Counted from the stretch's first letter, positions 48,975 through 57,977 are shown. The stretch is DNA of 64,000 nt from Rhodoferax sp. (GCF_013297935.1 NZ_JAAFIX010000001.1:621466-685465); one strand, 5' to 3'. A program made the numbers and translations. The notes: generated by a model not told the origin, from the letters alone.

Positions 48975-49988
48975 TTATTCGTCTTCAGGCGCCGGCGCGG
49001 CACCGGTACCGGCGGCTGCTTCGCGCTCATCGCTATGGCGAGGCTGCGCGGGGCGCTTGACCTTTTTGAGGCGGATCAGGCGGGCCATCTCGATCGCGTC
49101 TTTCTTCATCTGGCGCTCGGCATCCATCTGCTTGCCCTCGGCGAGCCACTGCGCGAACTGCTCGGGCGTTTCCAGGGTGATGCGGCCCAGCACCGCGCTG
49201 CGGAAATCGTGGATCACGATCTCGGCGGCCTTGTTCAGGTTGATACGCCCGCCCGACTGCAAAGCGCCGCGCTTGCGGCCGATGGCGTCCAGCAACTGCT
49301 CGTCGGTCTGCTCCGCCACTCCGGTAAGCTTGTAGCGCGCCTCCAGCGTGCCGGCGTAGTGCTGGCGCAGGTAGTCCAGCAGCTCCAGCGCCACCTCTTC
49401 TTCGTCAAAGGCGTTTTTGCCGATAGCGCCGCTGGCCGCCAGGTTGTAGCCGCTCTTGGCCACGATGATGCGGGGCCACAGCACGCCCGGCGTGTCGTAG
49501 AGGTAAAAGTCGTCGGCAATGGTGATGCGCTGCTCGATTTTGGTGACTCCGGCCTCGTCGCCGGTTTTGGCGGCGCGCTTGCCCTTGAGGGTGTTGATGA
49601 GGGTGGACTTACCCACGTTGGGGATGCCGCAAATCAGCACCCGCATCGGCTTGGCCATGCCGCCCCGGTTGGGTGCCAGCTCGTGGCAGGCGGCCACCAG
49701 CGCCTTGGCGGGGGTGGTCATGCTCGCATCGAGCGGCAACGCGCGCACGCCGGGAATGGCGTTGTAGTGCGCCAGCCAGAGCGCGGTGCGTTCGGGGTCG
49801 GCCAGGTCTTGCTTGTTGAGGACTTTGAGCGCGGGTTTGGTCGCGGTGAGTTCGGCCAACATGGGGTTGGCGCTCGAGCCGGGCAAGCGCGAGTCCAGCA
49901 GCTCAATGACCACATCAATCTCCTTGATGCGCTCTTGAATTGCCTTGCGGGTCAGGTGCATATGCCCCGGGAACCACTGAATTGCCAT
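48975..49988 (-). CDS. ylqF: Ribosome biogenesis GTPase YlqF/RbgA-like
   Basis: A 337-residue circularly permuted GTPase for late 50S assembly. The G4 motif NKQD precedes the G1 P-loop GIPNVGKST and the G3 DTPG, the order typical of YlqF. The opening IQWFPGHMHLTRK is strongly conserved. ATG 49988 is used; the frame extends 26 codons upstream without conservation. Confidence 0.93.
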   Translation of the reverse strand: MAIQWFPGHMHLTRKAIQERIKEIDVVIELLDSRLPGSSANPMLAELTATKPALKVLNKQDLADPERTALWLAHYNAIPGVRALPLDASMTTPAKALVAACHELAPNRGGMAKPMRVLICGIPNVGKSTLINTLKGKRAAKTGDEAGVTKIEQRITIADDFYLYDTPGVLWPRIIVAKSGYNLAASGAIGKNAFDEEEVALELLDYLRQHYAGTLEARYKLTGVAEQTDEQLLDAIGRKRGALQSGGRINLNKAAEIVIHDFRSAVLGRITLETPEQFAQWLAEGKQMDAERQMKKDAIEMARLIRLKKVKRPAQPRHSDEREAAAGTGAAPAPEDE

Positions 49989-50159
49989 GCCGTGTGTCTT
50001 TCTGCCTGTCGCTAAACCCCGCATTGTCCCGTATGTGGGCGGTACGCGCCGCTTAGGCAGCCGCACCTAGGAAACAGGCCGGATTTAAGGTGCCTTCACT
50101 AGGGGGGTTCTTGAAAATCCTCCCATCACCCCACGGGTTTAACTTTGCAGGAGCCTTTC

Positions 50160-50735
50160 ATGACCGCCACCACCCTCACCCTCGCCACCAACGACTTGAT
50201 CAACACCTACGGCAACACCGCCAAAAACGTGATCAACGCCTACCGCCTGGGCAACGCCCGCGCCGCCGGCTACGTGGAAAAAACCTGGTCTGCTGCCGTA
50301 CAAAAAGCCGGCAAGCGCATCAGCAGCGAAGTGCGCACCAACGCCCTGAGCGCCCAGAAGAAGCTCACCGGCTACTACGTGCAAGGCGTGACCCTGACCA
50401 CCGACAGCGCGGACATCGCCGTCAACAAGGCCGTGGAACTGGCAGGCAAGAGCCTGGAGCAAGTGGCAGTGAACGCCAACCGCTTTGAACAAAGCACCGG
50501 TTTGAGCACCCTGAGCACCGTGGCCAATGCCGCAGTACCCGCCGTGGTCGCTGTCCAAAAAGTGGCGGCCAAGCTGGAAGCCAAGAGCGGCGACCTGGCC
50601 ACCCGCATCGCGGGCTCCAAGGTGAAAGCCAAGGCTGCCACTGCCAAGCGAGTCGTGAAAAAAGCTGTGCGCACCGCGGCTCCCCGCGTGCGCAAAGCTG
50701 CCGCTGTGGCAGTGGAAGCGGCTGTCGCGGCCTAA
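50160..50735 (+). CDS. Phasin-like protein with histone H1-like basic tail
   Basis: A 191-residue helical protein. The N-terminal two thirds (NDLINTYGNTAKNVINAYRL, ELAGKSLEQVAVNANRFE) look like a phasin-type amphipathic helical domain. The last 45 residues are a run of Ala, Lys and Arg (AATAKRVVKKAVRTAAPRV), like the C-terminal DNA-binding tail of PhaM or histone H1-like proteins. A role linking polyhydroxyalkanoate granules to DNA, as for PhaM, is possible but not shown. ATG 50160 follows a CAGGAG ribosome site. Confidence 0.65.
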   Translation: MTATTLTLATNDLINTYGNTAKNVINAYRLGNARAAGYVEKTWSAAVQKAGKRISSEVRTNALSAQKKLTGYYVQGVTLTTDSADIAVNKAVELAGKSLEQVAVNANRFEQSTGLSTLSTVANAAVPAVVAVQKVAAKLEAKSGDLATRIAGSKVKAKAATAKRVVKKAVRTAAPRVRKAAAVAVEAAVAA

Positions 50736-52273
50736 GCCGCCGTGGCGCTGCGGCGCCCTGCCAACAAACGGTGGGGCGCTAAAAATTCCTTGAGGTAGAT
50801 ATCAAAGGGCATGGTGTCTGCCGCTTCAATAGCGCGTTGCTTTTCCCACGACCGCGCCGACTCCTGCTCAAACAAAGCCTGTTGCGCAGCCGGCAAAGGC
50901 TCCGCCAACATGGTTGCACGCGTCTGGTTGCTTTGCGCCAACACGAAAGCCGAAAACGAGCCCGCGTGCTCCTGCTGCATCGCCCGGAGGACCCGGGCGG
51001 ACGGCAGCGTGTCTGGCTGATCCAGCCCCACCGCAGCGGCCTTCAGAGCCTCTGTGTACAGCGTGTTGCCATGGGCCGCGTCCAGCGCTTGAGCGAAGGG
51101 CAGCATCTGGGTCAGCAAGTCATGCCCCCACTCCACCAGCGTGACCGGTTTGCCGTCGCGCTGCAAGAGCAAGCCGGGCTGGCGGCCGCGCTCTGCAACA
51201 TCTTGCTGGTTGCGCGCCAGTGCGGTGATTTCGGCCGGTGAATCGTCCGGGCTGGCAGTGGCCAGGCTGTGCAGCAAAAACACGTCAATAAAGCGCATGG
51301 TGCTGCTGTTGATGCCCACCACCTCAAAGGGGTCGAGGTCCATGAGCCGCACTTCAACGTATTCGACACCGCGCTCACGCAGGGCGTGCAATGGCCGCTC
51401 GCCCGCAAACGTGACCCGCTTGGGGCGGATGGTGCCGTAAAACTCGTTTTCAATCTGCAACAAGCTGGTGGCCAGCTGGCGGTAAGCGCCGTCCGGCCCC
51501 TGCACACCGATAGCCTCGTAGGCCGGGTAGGCCTGGGTCAACGCCCCGTGGAGTGAGTGGCCGTAGCCCTCCAAGCTGTTGTAGCTCACCGCGAGCGACG
51601 ACTGCGCATCGCTCTGGTAGCCCAAGCGCCCCATGCGCAACGAGGTGGCATAAGGCAAATACATGGTGCCGGGTGTCAGCGCCTGCAACTGGTGCTGCCG
51701 CCCTGCCACAAAGGTGGCACACACCGCCGGCGAAGCGCCGAACAGGTAGAGCAACAAAAACGCATGGCGACGGAAGTTGCGGATAAGCCCGAAATATGCT
51801 TCGCTCGACACATCGGGCAAGGACCAGTTGTAGTGAATGCCCGAAATAGTTTGCATGCGCCGGCCGTAGCGGTGGCCCAGGCCCATGCGGTACACGGTTT
51901 TGGAGCGTCCCACATTGGAGGTGCCGTATTGGCCCAGCGGAATAGCGTCGTCACCGGGCAGGCAACACGGCATGCTCGACACCCACAAGCGCTCTTCCCC
52001 CATGGACTGCAGCGTGAAGCGCTGCACATCGGTCAGCTCTTGCAGGCAGTCTTCAGGCTGCGCATGCACGCCCGTGATGAGTTCGACCTGCGACTCGCTG
52101 AAATCCGTGGTGATGTGGGGGTGTGTGAGCGCCGAGCCCATGGCGGCGGGGTGTGGCGTCATGGCTAACGAGCCATCAGGCAGCGCGCGCAAGCTCTCTT
52201 TTTCAAGCCCGCGACGGATGCCACGCAGCCGTTCGGGAGTCAGGGCGCTGAGGGCCTCTTGTGTGTTGTCCAT
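50732..52273 (-). CDS. gshA: Glutamate-cysteine ligase, E. coli-type
   Basis: A 513-residue protein making gamma-glutamylcysteine, first step of glutathione synthesis. RRGLEKESLRALPDGSLA, HPHITTDFSESQVELIT, QTISGIHYNWSLPD and YVEVRLMDLDPF are the GshA blocks. ATG 52273 is used; a TTG at 52297 adds eight residues. Tail-to-tail overlap of 4 bases with the phasin-like gene. No gshB is in the window. Confidence 0.93.
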   Translation of the reverse strand: MDNTQEALSALTPERLRGIRRGLEKESLRALPDGSLAMTPHPAAMGSALTHPHITTDFSESQVELITGVHAQPEDCLQELTDVQRFTLQSMGEERLWVSSMPCCLPGDDAIPLGQYGTSNVGRSKTVYRMGLGHRYGRRMQTISGIHYNWSLPDVSSEAYFGLIRNFRRHAFLLLYLFGASPAVCATFVAGRQHQLQALTPGTMYLPYATSLRMGRLGYQSDAQSSLAVSYNSLEGYGHSLHGALTQAYPAYEAIGVQGPDGAYRQLATSLLQIENEFYGTIRPKRVTFAGERPLHALRERGVEYVEVRLMDLDPFEVVGINSSTMRFIDVFLLHSLATASPDDSPAEITALARNQQDVAERGRQPGLLLQRDGKPVTLVEWGHDLLTQMLPFAQALDAAHGNTLYTEALKAAAVGLDQPDTLPSARVLRAMQQEHAGSFSAFVLAQSNQTRATMLAEPLPAAQQALFEQESARSWEKQRAIEAADTMPFDIYLKEFLAPHRLLAGRRSATAA

Positions 52274-52414
52274 GACCAAAGGCCCTTCAGAAATCAAACG
52301 GGGCGCAAAGGTACCACAGGCGTACGAAACGTGCAGAACACCGGTTTTACCTTTGCCTGTAGTCCAAATAGCGATGTTTTCCGCTATTTCAAGCGTTTGC
52401 GATAGCAGTGGAAT

Positions 52415-53662
52415 GTGAATAATGGAGGGATGGATGCCATCGACATCATCATCTGGTCCTGCATGCTCGGGGGCCTTATCACCCTCGCATTAGGCGCACT
52501 GGCGGAACTTCGCACCCAAGCCACTATCGACCTTTGGCGCGGCACCGCCTACGTCTTCGTGTTGGGCAGCAGTTGCGTGTGGCTCTCCGGCTTGCCCAGG
52601 GTCATGCTGCCCGACATGGCACCACAAACAGAACTCATGCTGCAGGTCACCCTCGGGCCACTCAGCGGCGCCATGATGCTGCGCTACCTCGGCCTCTGGC
52701 TGGGGGTGGCCGTGGTGGACCGGCTGGTCTACCTCACCATCAATTGGGGGGCGGCAGCTCTGGTGCTGGTCGCCATGGTTCTAGGCCTGGCCATGCAAGG
52801 CATCTTGCCACTGGGCGAGGCGCAACCTCTCGTGGTGGCGGCGCTGGCGTGCCTTGCAGGTGTGGCGCTGGGGCTGCAGGCCTGCTTGCGGGCCTACCAC
52901 TTGGGCGACGACCTGGCAGGCGCCATGGCAACTGCCTGCGGGCTGCTGGCCCTGATGGTGGCCGGGCTCTACACCCGGGCTATCTGGCCCGACGCGGTCA
53001 GCCACGGCGCCAAAGCGCTGATAGCGGCCTGCACGCTGGTGCATTTCTTCATGGGCGTGGACCTGACCGCCAAACGTAACCGGCAGAGTTGGCTACTCAA
53101 GCGCCGCGTGACCGATGCCAAAGGTTTCGACACCGCCACTGGACTCCCCAGCGGCTCGGTGCTGCTCAACAAAGTAGACGATGCCTTCTGGCGGGCTAAC
53201 CGTGCCGGCGCGGAATGCGCTGTCATAGCACTGCATTTGCGCAACCTCTATGCCATGGGCGACTCCGCAGGCCATGACGCAGATCAGCAGATTCTGGCGA
53301 CGGTATCAGCCCGGATACGACGCGCAGTGGGCTTTCGGTGCCTGGTGGGGCTGTACCACCCGCGCTGTTTTGTGGTGGTATTGGCCCATGCCCACAAACC
53401 CCAAGAGGTGGAGCGCATTCTTTTCCGCCTGCGGGTTTTGCTGTCCAAGCCTTTGCTTCTGAGTGACTCTCAAGCTGGCATGCACCATTTCAAGCCGCAG
53501 TTAGGCGTGGCGTTCTCGAACTGGGTGGGCGATGGCCAGACAGCGCAAGAAATACTCGATGCCACCGAGCAACGCGCACTCGCACAGGTGAACCTGGACC
53601 TAGCAGTCGACCCGGAACCTGTCGGATCGGCCCTACCCACCGCAGCCAGCCCACTGAGCTAG
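52415..53662 (+). CDS. Membrane protein with degenerate GGDEF domain
   Basis: A 415-residue protein with about six hydrophobic helices to residue 215, then a domain starting FDTATGLPSGSVLLNKVDDA like a GGDEF domain. The active-site motif is replaced by LYHPRCFVVVL, so catalysis is lost; it may bind c-di-GMP-like ligands or partners. Start is GTG 52415, or ATG 52430, which follows GGAGGG too closely to use it. Confidence 0.75.
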   Translation: MNNGGMDAIDIIIWSCMLGGLITLALGALAELRTQATIDLWRGTAYVFVLGSSCVWLSGLPRVMLPDMAPQTELMLQVTLGPLSGAMMLRYLGLWLGVAVVDRLVYLTINWGAAALVLVAMVLGLAMQGILPLGEAQPLVVAALACLAGVALGLQACLRAYHLGDDLAGAMATACGLLALMVAGLYTRAIWPDAVSHGAKALIAACTLVHFFMGVDLTAKRNRQSWLLKRRVTDAKGFDTATGLPSGSVLLNKVDDAFWRANRAGAECAVIALHLRNLYAMGDSAGHDADQQILATVSARIRRAVGFRCLVGLYHPRCFVVVLAHAHKPQEVERILFRLRVLLSKPLLLSDSQAGMHHFKPQLGVAFSNWVGDGQTAQEILDATEQRALAQVNLDLAVDPEPVGSALPTAASPLS

Positions 53663-53698
53663 CCACCGTGTGCAACGGGGGCCGCTGCTCCCGATAGC

Positions 53699-54610
53699 TC
53701 AGCCCGCCAAGTGCGACAAAGCGCGGGTCACTTCTTGGCTGCCTTGCGCGGCACCACTCTCCGGCACCATGTCACCCGCGCGGGCCAACACTTGGCGCAG
53801 GTTGGCGGCCAATTTTTCTGGCGCTTGCGCATCCAGCCCGATCCACGCGCCTTGCGTCAGCGTAATGTGCGCAGCCTCCACACTGCCGGCACCGGCGCAC
53901 AGCGTGGTACGGGTGGGCGCATCTTCAGACACCAGCACCAGCATGGCGGGCACCACAGCTTCGGGCTTGAGGGCTGCAAGCACCTGCGGCGGCATCAAGC
54001 CCTCTGTCATGCGTGTGGCCGCCGTGGGGGCCAAACTGTTGACGTGGATGTTGTTTTTGGCGCCCTCCAAGGCCAGGGTTTGCATCAGGCCCACCAGCGC
54101 CAGCTTGGCAGCGCCGTAGTTGCTTTGGCCGAAGTTGCCATACAGGCCGGAGCTGGAGGTGGTCATCAAAATGCGGCCGTATTTCTGCTCGTTCATGTGC
54201 GGCCACACGGCCTTGCAGCAGTGCACCGCGCCCATGAGGTGCACGTCCACCACGGTGCGGAAGTCGGCAATCTCCATCTTGGCAAAGCTCTTGTCGCGCA
54301 GGATGCCGGCGTTGTTCACAAGAATATCGATCCGACCCCAAGCATCTAAGGCCTGCTGCACCATGGCCTGCACAGCCTCAAAGTCGGTGACCGATGCGCC
54401 ATTGGCCATGGCCTCGCCCCCGGCGGTGCGAATCTCGGCCACCACCGCCTCGGCTGCAGACAGCGAGCTGCCAGACCCATCGCGCGCGCCGCCCAGGTCG
54501 TTCACCACCACTTTGGCACCGCGCGCGGCCAGGGCCAGCGCATGTTGGCGACCCAAGCCGCCGCCTGCGCCCGTTACGATGGCCACGCGGCCTGTGAAAT
54601 CTAATGCCAT
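53699..54610 (-). CDS. SDR-family dehydrogenase (MFE-2-like)
   Basis: A 303-residue Rossmann-fold oxidoreductase. The dinucleotide site TGAGGGLGRQHALALAARGA, NNAG, a catalytic Ser (SSSG) and YGAAK are present. The ARDGSG insert after VVVNDLGG is typical of the hydroxyacyl-CoA dehydrogenase domain of peroxisomal-type MFE-2. Probably acts on 3-hydroxyacyl-CoA. Confidence 0.87.
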   Translation of the reverse strand: MALDFTGRVAIVTGAGGGLGRQHALALAARGAKVVVNDLGGARDGSGSSLSAAEAVVAEIRTAGGEAMANGASVTDFEAVQAMVQQALDAWGRIDILVNNAGILRDKSFAKMEIADFRTVVDVHLMGAVHCCKAVWPHMNEQKYGRILMTTSSSGLYGNFGQSNYGAAKLALVGLMQTLALEGAKNNIHVNSLAPTAATRMTEGLMPPQVLAALKPEAVVPAMLVLVSEDAPTRTTLCAGAGSVEAAHITLTQGAWIGLDAQAPEKLAANLRQVLARAGDMVPESGAAQGSQEVTRALSHLAG

Positions 54611-54728
54611 GCTTGTCTCCTCAAAAAGTTAGGTCAGGCTCAGGGCAAGTCCGTAGGCCCGTAGTCAGCTGCCGATACTTTAATTCAAGCAGTTGCTCAC
54701 CAAAAAACAAAAGAGAAAAGACAGTCCC

Positions 54729-55583
54729 ATGCAAGACATGCTCGAACCCACCTCCGGCGCCGCCCGCGACGCATCGACCGTGGTGCTGCTGCGCGACACG
54801 CCCGAGGGGCTTGAAGTATTTTTAATGAAACGCAGCGGCCTCTCCGACACGTTTGGCGAGGCCTATGTGTTCCCCGGCGGCAAGCTGGACGCGCATGACA
54901 GCAGCCCCGCCGCCCTAGCTGCCCTCAATGAGCCCGCCACCACACTGGCCCACCGCTTGGGCGAACCCGGGTTGCCCGACGACACGGCCGCCGCCCTGTA
55001 TGTGGCCGCCCTGCGCGAGTTGTTTGAAGAAGCTGGCGTGCTGTTGAGCGCGGCCCCCCACCGGCCGGCCGGCGTGTCGCCCGCAGACTGGCAGGCATGG
55101 CTGGGCTCCCCCGCTGCCAGCTTGGATGCCACCGCCTTGGTACCCTGGAGCCGGTGGATCACCCCACGCATGGCAGCCCTGAGCAAAAAGCGTTTCGACA
55201 CCCGCTTTTTCTTGGCCATGGCACCCGGCGACCAGATCGCCAGCCACGACAACCATGAAACCACTGCCAGCATTTGGCTCAAGCCCATCGAGGCCCTGCA
55301 GCGCTACTACCGCCAAGAGATAGAAATGGCGCCACCCCAGATCATGAGCCTGGGCCACTTGGCCCGCTACGCCACCGCGGCAGACGCCATCCGCGCAGCG
55401 CAGGCGCAACTGCCACCCTGTGTGCTCCCCGAGAACTTTGACGAGAACGGCACCACCGTGCTCAGCTACCCCGGCGACCCCCGTCACTCGGTGGCGCAAC
55501 GCGCCCTGCCCGGCCCCACCCGCATGCTGGTGCGCAACAAGCGCTTTGTGCCGCCTGATGGACTGGACAGTTTGTGGCGTTAA
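54729..55583 (+). CDS. NUDIX hydrolase with extended loop
   Basis: A 284-residue protein. AYVFPGGKLDAHD opens the Nudix region and AALRELFEEAGVLL carries the REXXEEXG catalytic helix, separated by a longer insert than in the compact motif, as in the group near human NUDT19. Pyrophosphatase of a nucleotide derivative such as CoA is possible. ATG 54729 is used. Confidence 0.82.
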   Translation: MQDMLEPTSGAARDASTVVLLRDTPEGLEVFLMKRSGLSDTFGEAYVFPGGKLDAHDSSPAALAALNEPATTLAHRLGEPGLPDDTAAALYVAALRELFEEAGVLLSAAPHRPAGVSPADWQAWLGSPAASLDATALVPWSRWITPRMAALSKKRFDTRFFLAMAPGDQIASHDNHETTASIWLKPIEALQRYYRQEIEMAPPQIMSLGHLARYATAADAIRAAQAQLPPCVLPENFDENGTTVLSYPGDPRHSVAQRALPGPTRMLVRNKRFVPPDGLDSLWR

Positions 55584-55595
55584 GTGCTGCGTAAA

Positions 55596-55650
55596 CGCTA
55601 CAAATTCAGTAGCTACTCGCGCATACTCCACGAGGGCTAGAAGCCGATTG
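55596..55650 (+). repeat. Interspersed intergenic repeat copy
   Basis: CGCTACAAATTCAGTAGCTA, CTCGCGCATACTCC and GGGCTAGAAGCCGATT match the consensus. It fills the gap between the convergent NUDIX and dusC stops, so it may act as a terminator spacer here. Confidence 0.75.
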
Positions 55651-55655
55651 AATGC

Positions 55656-56633
55656 TTAAACCGGGATAGACCGGCGTATCCACGCATCCACGTCGCTGGG
55701 TTTGACCAGCGTGCGCATGTCGTCAAAAGCGACTTGCGCTTCGGGGTAGTGGCGGCGCAGCAGGTTGAGCCACTGCTTCACACGGCCGGCTTGTTGCTTT
55801 TGCTCCAAGCGGGTGCTGGCCACCTGCCAGAAGGCATGCATGAGCGGGCCCAGGTCTTGCCAGGTCCAGTCATCGCCCGGCTGGGCCATGCCGTCCGGCG
55901 CAGTGCCCATGGCGGCCAGAATGCTGCGGGCCAGCGCGGGGCGGGCCACGATGCCGCGGCCCAACATCAGTGTGTGGCAGCCGCTTTGCGCCACGGCAGC
56001 TTGGGCGTCTTGCACGTTCCAGATTTCGCCATTCACCACCACCGGCACCTGCACCGCGCCCCGCACATCGGCCACGCGGTCCCAGTAAGCGGGCGGGCGG
56101 TAGCCCTGGGCCTTGGTGCGGGCATGCACCACGATCTCGGCTGCGCCACCGGCCTCCAGCGCGCGGGCGCAGTCCAGGGCCAGGCTGTCGTCGTTGTAGC
56201 CCAAGCGCATCTTGGCGGTCACGGGAATGTGGGCCGGCACCGCCGCGCGCACGGCGGCCACGATGGTGTGCAGTATCTCGGGGTCTTGCAGCAGCGTAGC
56301 GCCGCCGCCATGGCGGTTGACCACCTTGGCCGGGCAGCCGAAGTTCAGGTCAATGCCGGGCGAGCCCATCTCGGCCAGGCGGGCGGCGTTTTCGGCCAGG
56401 CAAAGTGCGTCTGAGCCCAGCAGCTGCGGCCACACCGGCACGCCCGCATAGGTGCGCGCGCCAAATGCCAGCTCAGGCACGGTGCGCAACATGGCCTTTT
56501 CAGACATGAGCGTGTGCGTGATGCGGATGAACTCCGACACGCACTTCTCCACCCCGCCCACACGGGTCAGGATGTCGCGCAACACAAAGTCAAGAAGCCC
56601 CTCCATGGGGGCGAGGTAGATACGTACGGGCAC
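55656..56633 (-). CDS. dusC: tRNA-dihydrouridine(16) synthase
   Basis: A 325-residue FMN enzyme reducing a uridine in tRNA. YLAPMEGLLDFVLRDILT is the opening, NFGCPAKVVNRHGGGATLL carries the active Cys, and TAKMRLGY and VVNGEIWN follow in order. The HGGGATLL variant and lack of extra domains fit DusC rather than DusA or DusB. Confidence 0.92.
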   Translation of the reverse strand: MPVRIYLAPMEGLLDFVLRDILTRVGGVEKCVSEFIRITHTLMSEKAMLRTVPELAFGARTYAGVPVWPQLLGSDALCLAENAARLAEMGSPGIDLNFGCPAKVVNRHGGGATLLQDPEILHTIVAAVRAAVPAHIPVTAKMRLGYNDDSLALDCARALEAGGAAEIVVHARTKAQGYRPPAYWDRVADVRGAVQVPVVVNGEIWNVQDAQAAVAQSGCHTLMLGRGIVARPALARSILAAMGTAPDGMAQPGDDWTWQDLGPLMHAFWQVASTRLEQKQQAGRVKQWLNLLRRHYPEAQVAFDDMRTLVKPSDVDAWIRRSIPV

Positions 56634-56716
56634 GGGGAGTGGGGAGATGCGGCTCTGGAGGAATCAGGGGCGCATTGTCACCGAACAGGTTTTTCTGAAA
56701 CGCGTTAGTGGGAATC

Positions 56717-56815
56717 GCCTAGCCACACAGTGCCTTGCCGCTGAAGCAGTGCCCTCGATACCTCGGCCAGAAAGAAAAATGAGTGCGGCAAGAAATACGG
56801 CACAACAGTTCAGCG
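56717..56815 (-). other. Candidate attC-like site after brnA (weak)
   Basis: Minus strand: right after the BrnA stop, TTGCCGCAC and GCGGCAAGG can pair, and the site ends with GCTAGGC (56717-56723), similar to GCTATGC ends of the two sites upstream. The left core is poor. It would close a BrnTA cassette. Confidence 0.35.
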
Positions 56816-57079
56816 GTGCGCGGAACCTGCGCGCGTCCGTTGGAACGGCAAGCTAGAAGTGGGCGCCTCAAGACGCTCGGCGAGCCAAATCTTGATAACA
56901 GACTGCCGTGTAACTCCCAGCTTGCTAGCTTCGCGATCTAGCGAGTCAATCATCCATGTTGGAAAATCGACATTCACCCGCCTTTGCTCTTGCAAAACAC
57001 GCTTGGCTTTGGATAAATCCAAAGAGGCCGTGATGTCGACACCCTCATCAAACTGTTGCTCGAATTTTTTAGCTTTCAT
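56810..57079 (-). CDS. brnA: BrnA-family antitoxin
   Basis: An 89-residue protein with a C-terminal ribbon-helix-helix-like block (RRVNVDFPTWMIDSLDREAS, LGVTRQSVIKIWLAERL). It overlaps the toxin gene by 11 bases and binds the toxin, repressing the operon. A palindrome just ahead of brnT is the probable operator. The last dozen residues (TSSLPFQRTRAGSAHR) are unusual and may come from sequence at the cassette end. Confidence 0.87.
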   Translation of the reverse strand: MKAKKFEQQFDEGVDITASLDLSKAKRVLQEQRRVNVDFPTWMIDSLDREASKLGVTRQSVIKIWLAERLEAPTSSLPFQRTRAGSAHR

Positions 57080-57332
57080 AAAGTGCCACCTCTTCTGTGC
57101 GTGCGCGACGCACGGATATCAATCGGACATTGATGCCTCTGTAAGTAATGACCGCAGACCAATGTTTCCCATCAATCAATCCAATCACCAAATACCGCGG
57201 TTCATCATCCGTTTTAGCCGGAATCTGCAGCAGCATCGGGTCGTTCCAGAGAACTTGCGCATCGACAAAATCGATGCCGTGTTTAGTGCGATTGGATTCG
57301 CTTTTCGCGGCATCAAATTCAAATGCGTACAT
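57069..57332 (-). CDS. brnT: BrnT-family RNase toxin
   Basis: An 87-residue toxin. FEFDAAKSESNRTKHGIDF is the conserved opening (KSxxNxxKHGI), VLWNDPMLL and RGINVRLISVRRAR with a C-terminal Glu follow. The RelE-like ribonuclease core residues appear intact. It precedes the antitoxin, as in other brnTA loci. ATG 57332 directly follows an operator-like palindrome. Confidence 0.9.
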   Translation of the reverse strand: MYAFEFDAAKSESNRTKHGIDFVDAQVLWNDPMLLQIPAKTDDEPRYLVIGLIDGKHWSAVITYRGINVRLISVRRARTEEVALYES

Positions 57333-57349
57333 GGTATAAAAATTATACC
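57333..57349. promoter_or_regulatory. BrnTA operator/promoter palindrome
   Basis: GGTATAAAAATTATACC has 7-base arms round a 3-base centre, and on the minus strand contains TATAAT ending 9 bases before the brnT ATG. Transcription would begin within a few bases of the ATG, so brnT may have almost no leader. A binding site for the BrnA-BrnT complex is likely by position. Confidence 0.6.
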
Positions 57350-57383
57350 TTTAAAGACTTTAGTGAGGGAGTGCTAGTTCGGC

Positions 57384-57470
57384 ATCTAACATGGCGATGA
57401 CCGGACAACACCAAGTCGTGGCGAAGCCGTCACTTGGTGTTATGGGTCCGTGTCGATTGTCGGGTTATGC
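57384..57470 (-). other. attC-like recombination site
   Basis: Minus strand, 87 bases from GCATAAC (57464-57470, overlapping the stop of the DUF3592-like gene) to GTTAGAT (57384-57390), a perfect GTTRRRY core. Between them AACACCAAGT and ACTTGGTGTT form a 10-bp inner stem round a GC-rich loop. Structure, length and place directly after a stop codon fit an integron attC site. Confidence 0.7.
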
Positions 57471-57950
57471 CGCATTTGCCCGCTTCCGTTCACGAAACCG
57501 GGTCTGTTCCGAATTCATCAATATCAGCATTCCGGTGACGCCCAAGGTCAGAAATAGCCCAGTAAACCAGAGACTGTCCACCTCGCGCACTGGTCGGCTG
57601 ATCGTGGGATCGTCTTTCAAATACGTGACGAATGTCTGTGTCCCGATGGAGATGCTTTCGCAACCCGCACGGCCTCCGCCCACTCCGTATCTACCTTGAT
57701 AGTCTCTACCCTCCACGCTGAACCTGTATGCAACCCATTGGGTGGATGTTCTTCGACAGTCTTTCTCCACAACGAAACCCGTGGTCCCAATTCCGCTGTT
57801 CTCCAACAAGTAGTTTTCGTAACTGGAACGCCATGCGAGTGCGTGAAACGCTATCGCAATTGCTATTGCGGCAGCCCACCTTGCAGCCTTTCCCATGGGA
57901 ACTAGCAGGTAGAGGATCGTAATGGCAGCAAAAATTAGCGTCACAGCCAT
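57465..57950 (-). CDS. DUF3592-like membrane protein
   Basis: A 161-residue protein with two N-terminal hydrophobic helices (VTLIFAAITILYLLVPMG, AAAIAIAIAFHALAWRS), a soluble middle (WVAYRFSVEGRDYQGRYG) and a C-terminal helix (WFTGLFLTLGVTGMLILM). The layout resembles DUF3592. AT-richer than the surrounding core and preceded and followed by attC-like sites. Function unknown. Confidence 0.65.
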   Translation of the reverse strand: MAVTLIFAAITILYLLVPMGKAARWAAAIAIAIAFHALAWRSSYENYLLENSGIGTTGFVVEKDCRRTSTQWVAYRFSVEGRDYQGRYGVGGGRAGCESISIGTQTFVTYLKDDPTISRPVREVDSLWFTGLFLTLGVTGMLILMNSEQTRFRERKRANAA

Positions 57951-57977
57951 ACTTCTTTCGTTCCGATGTCTTGTGCG

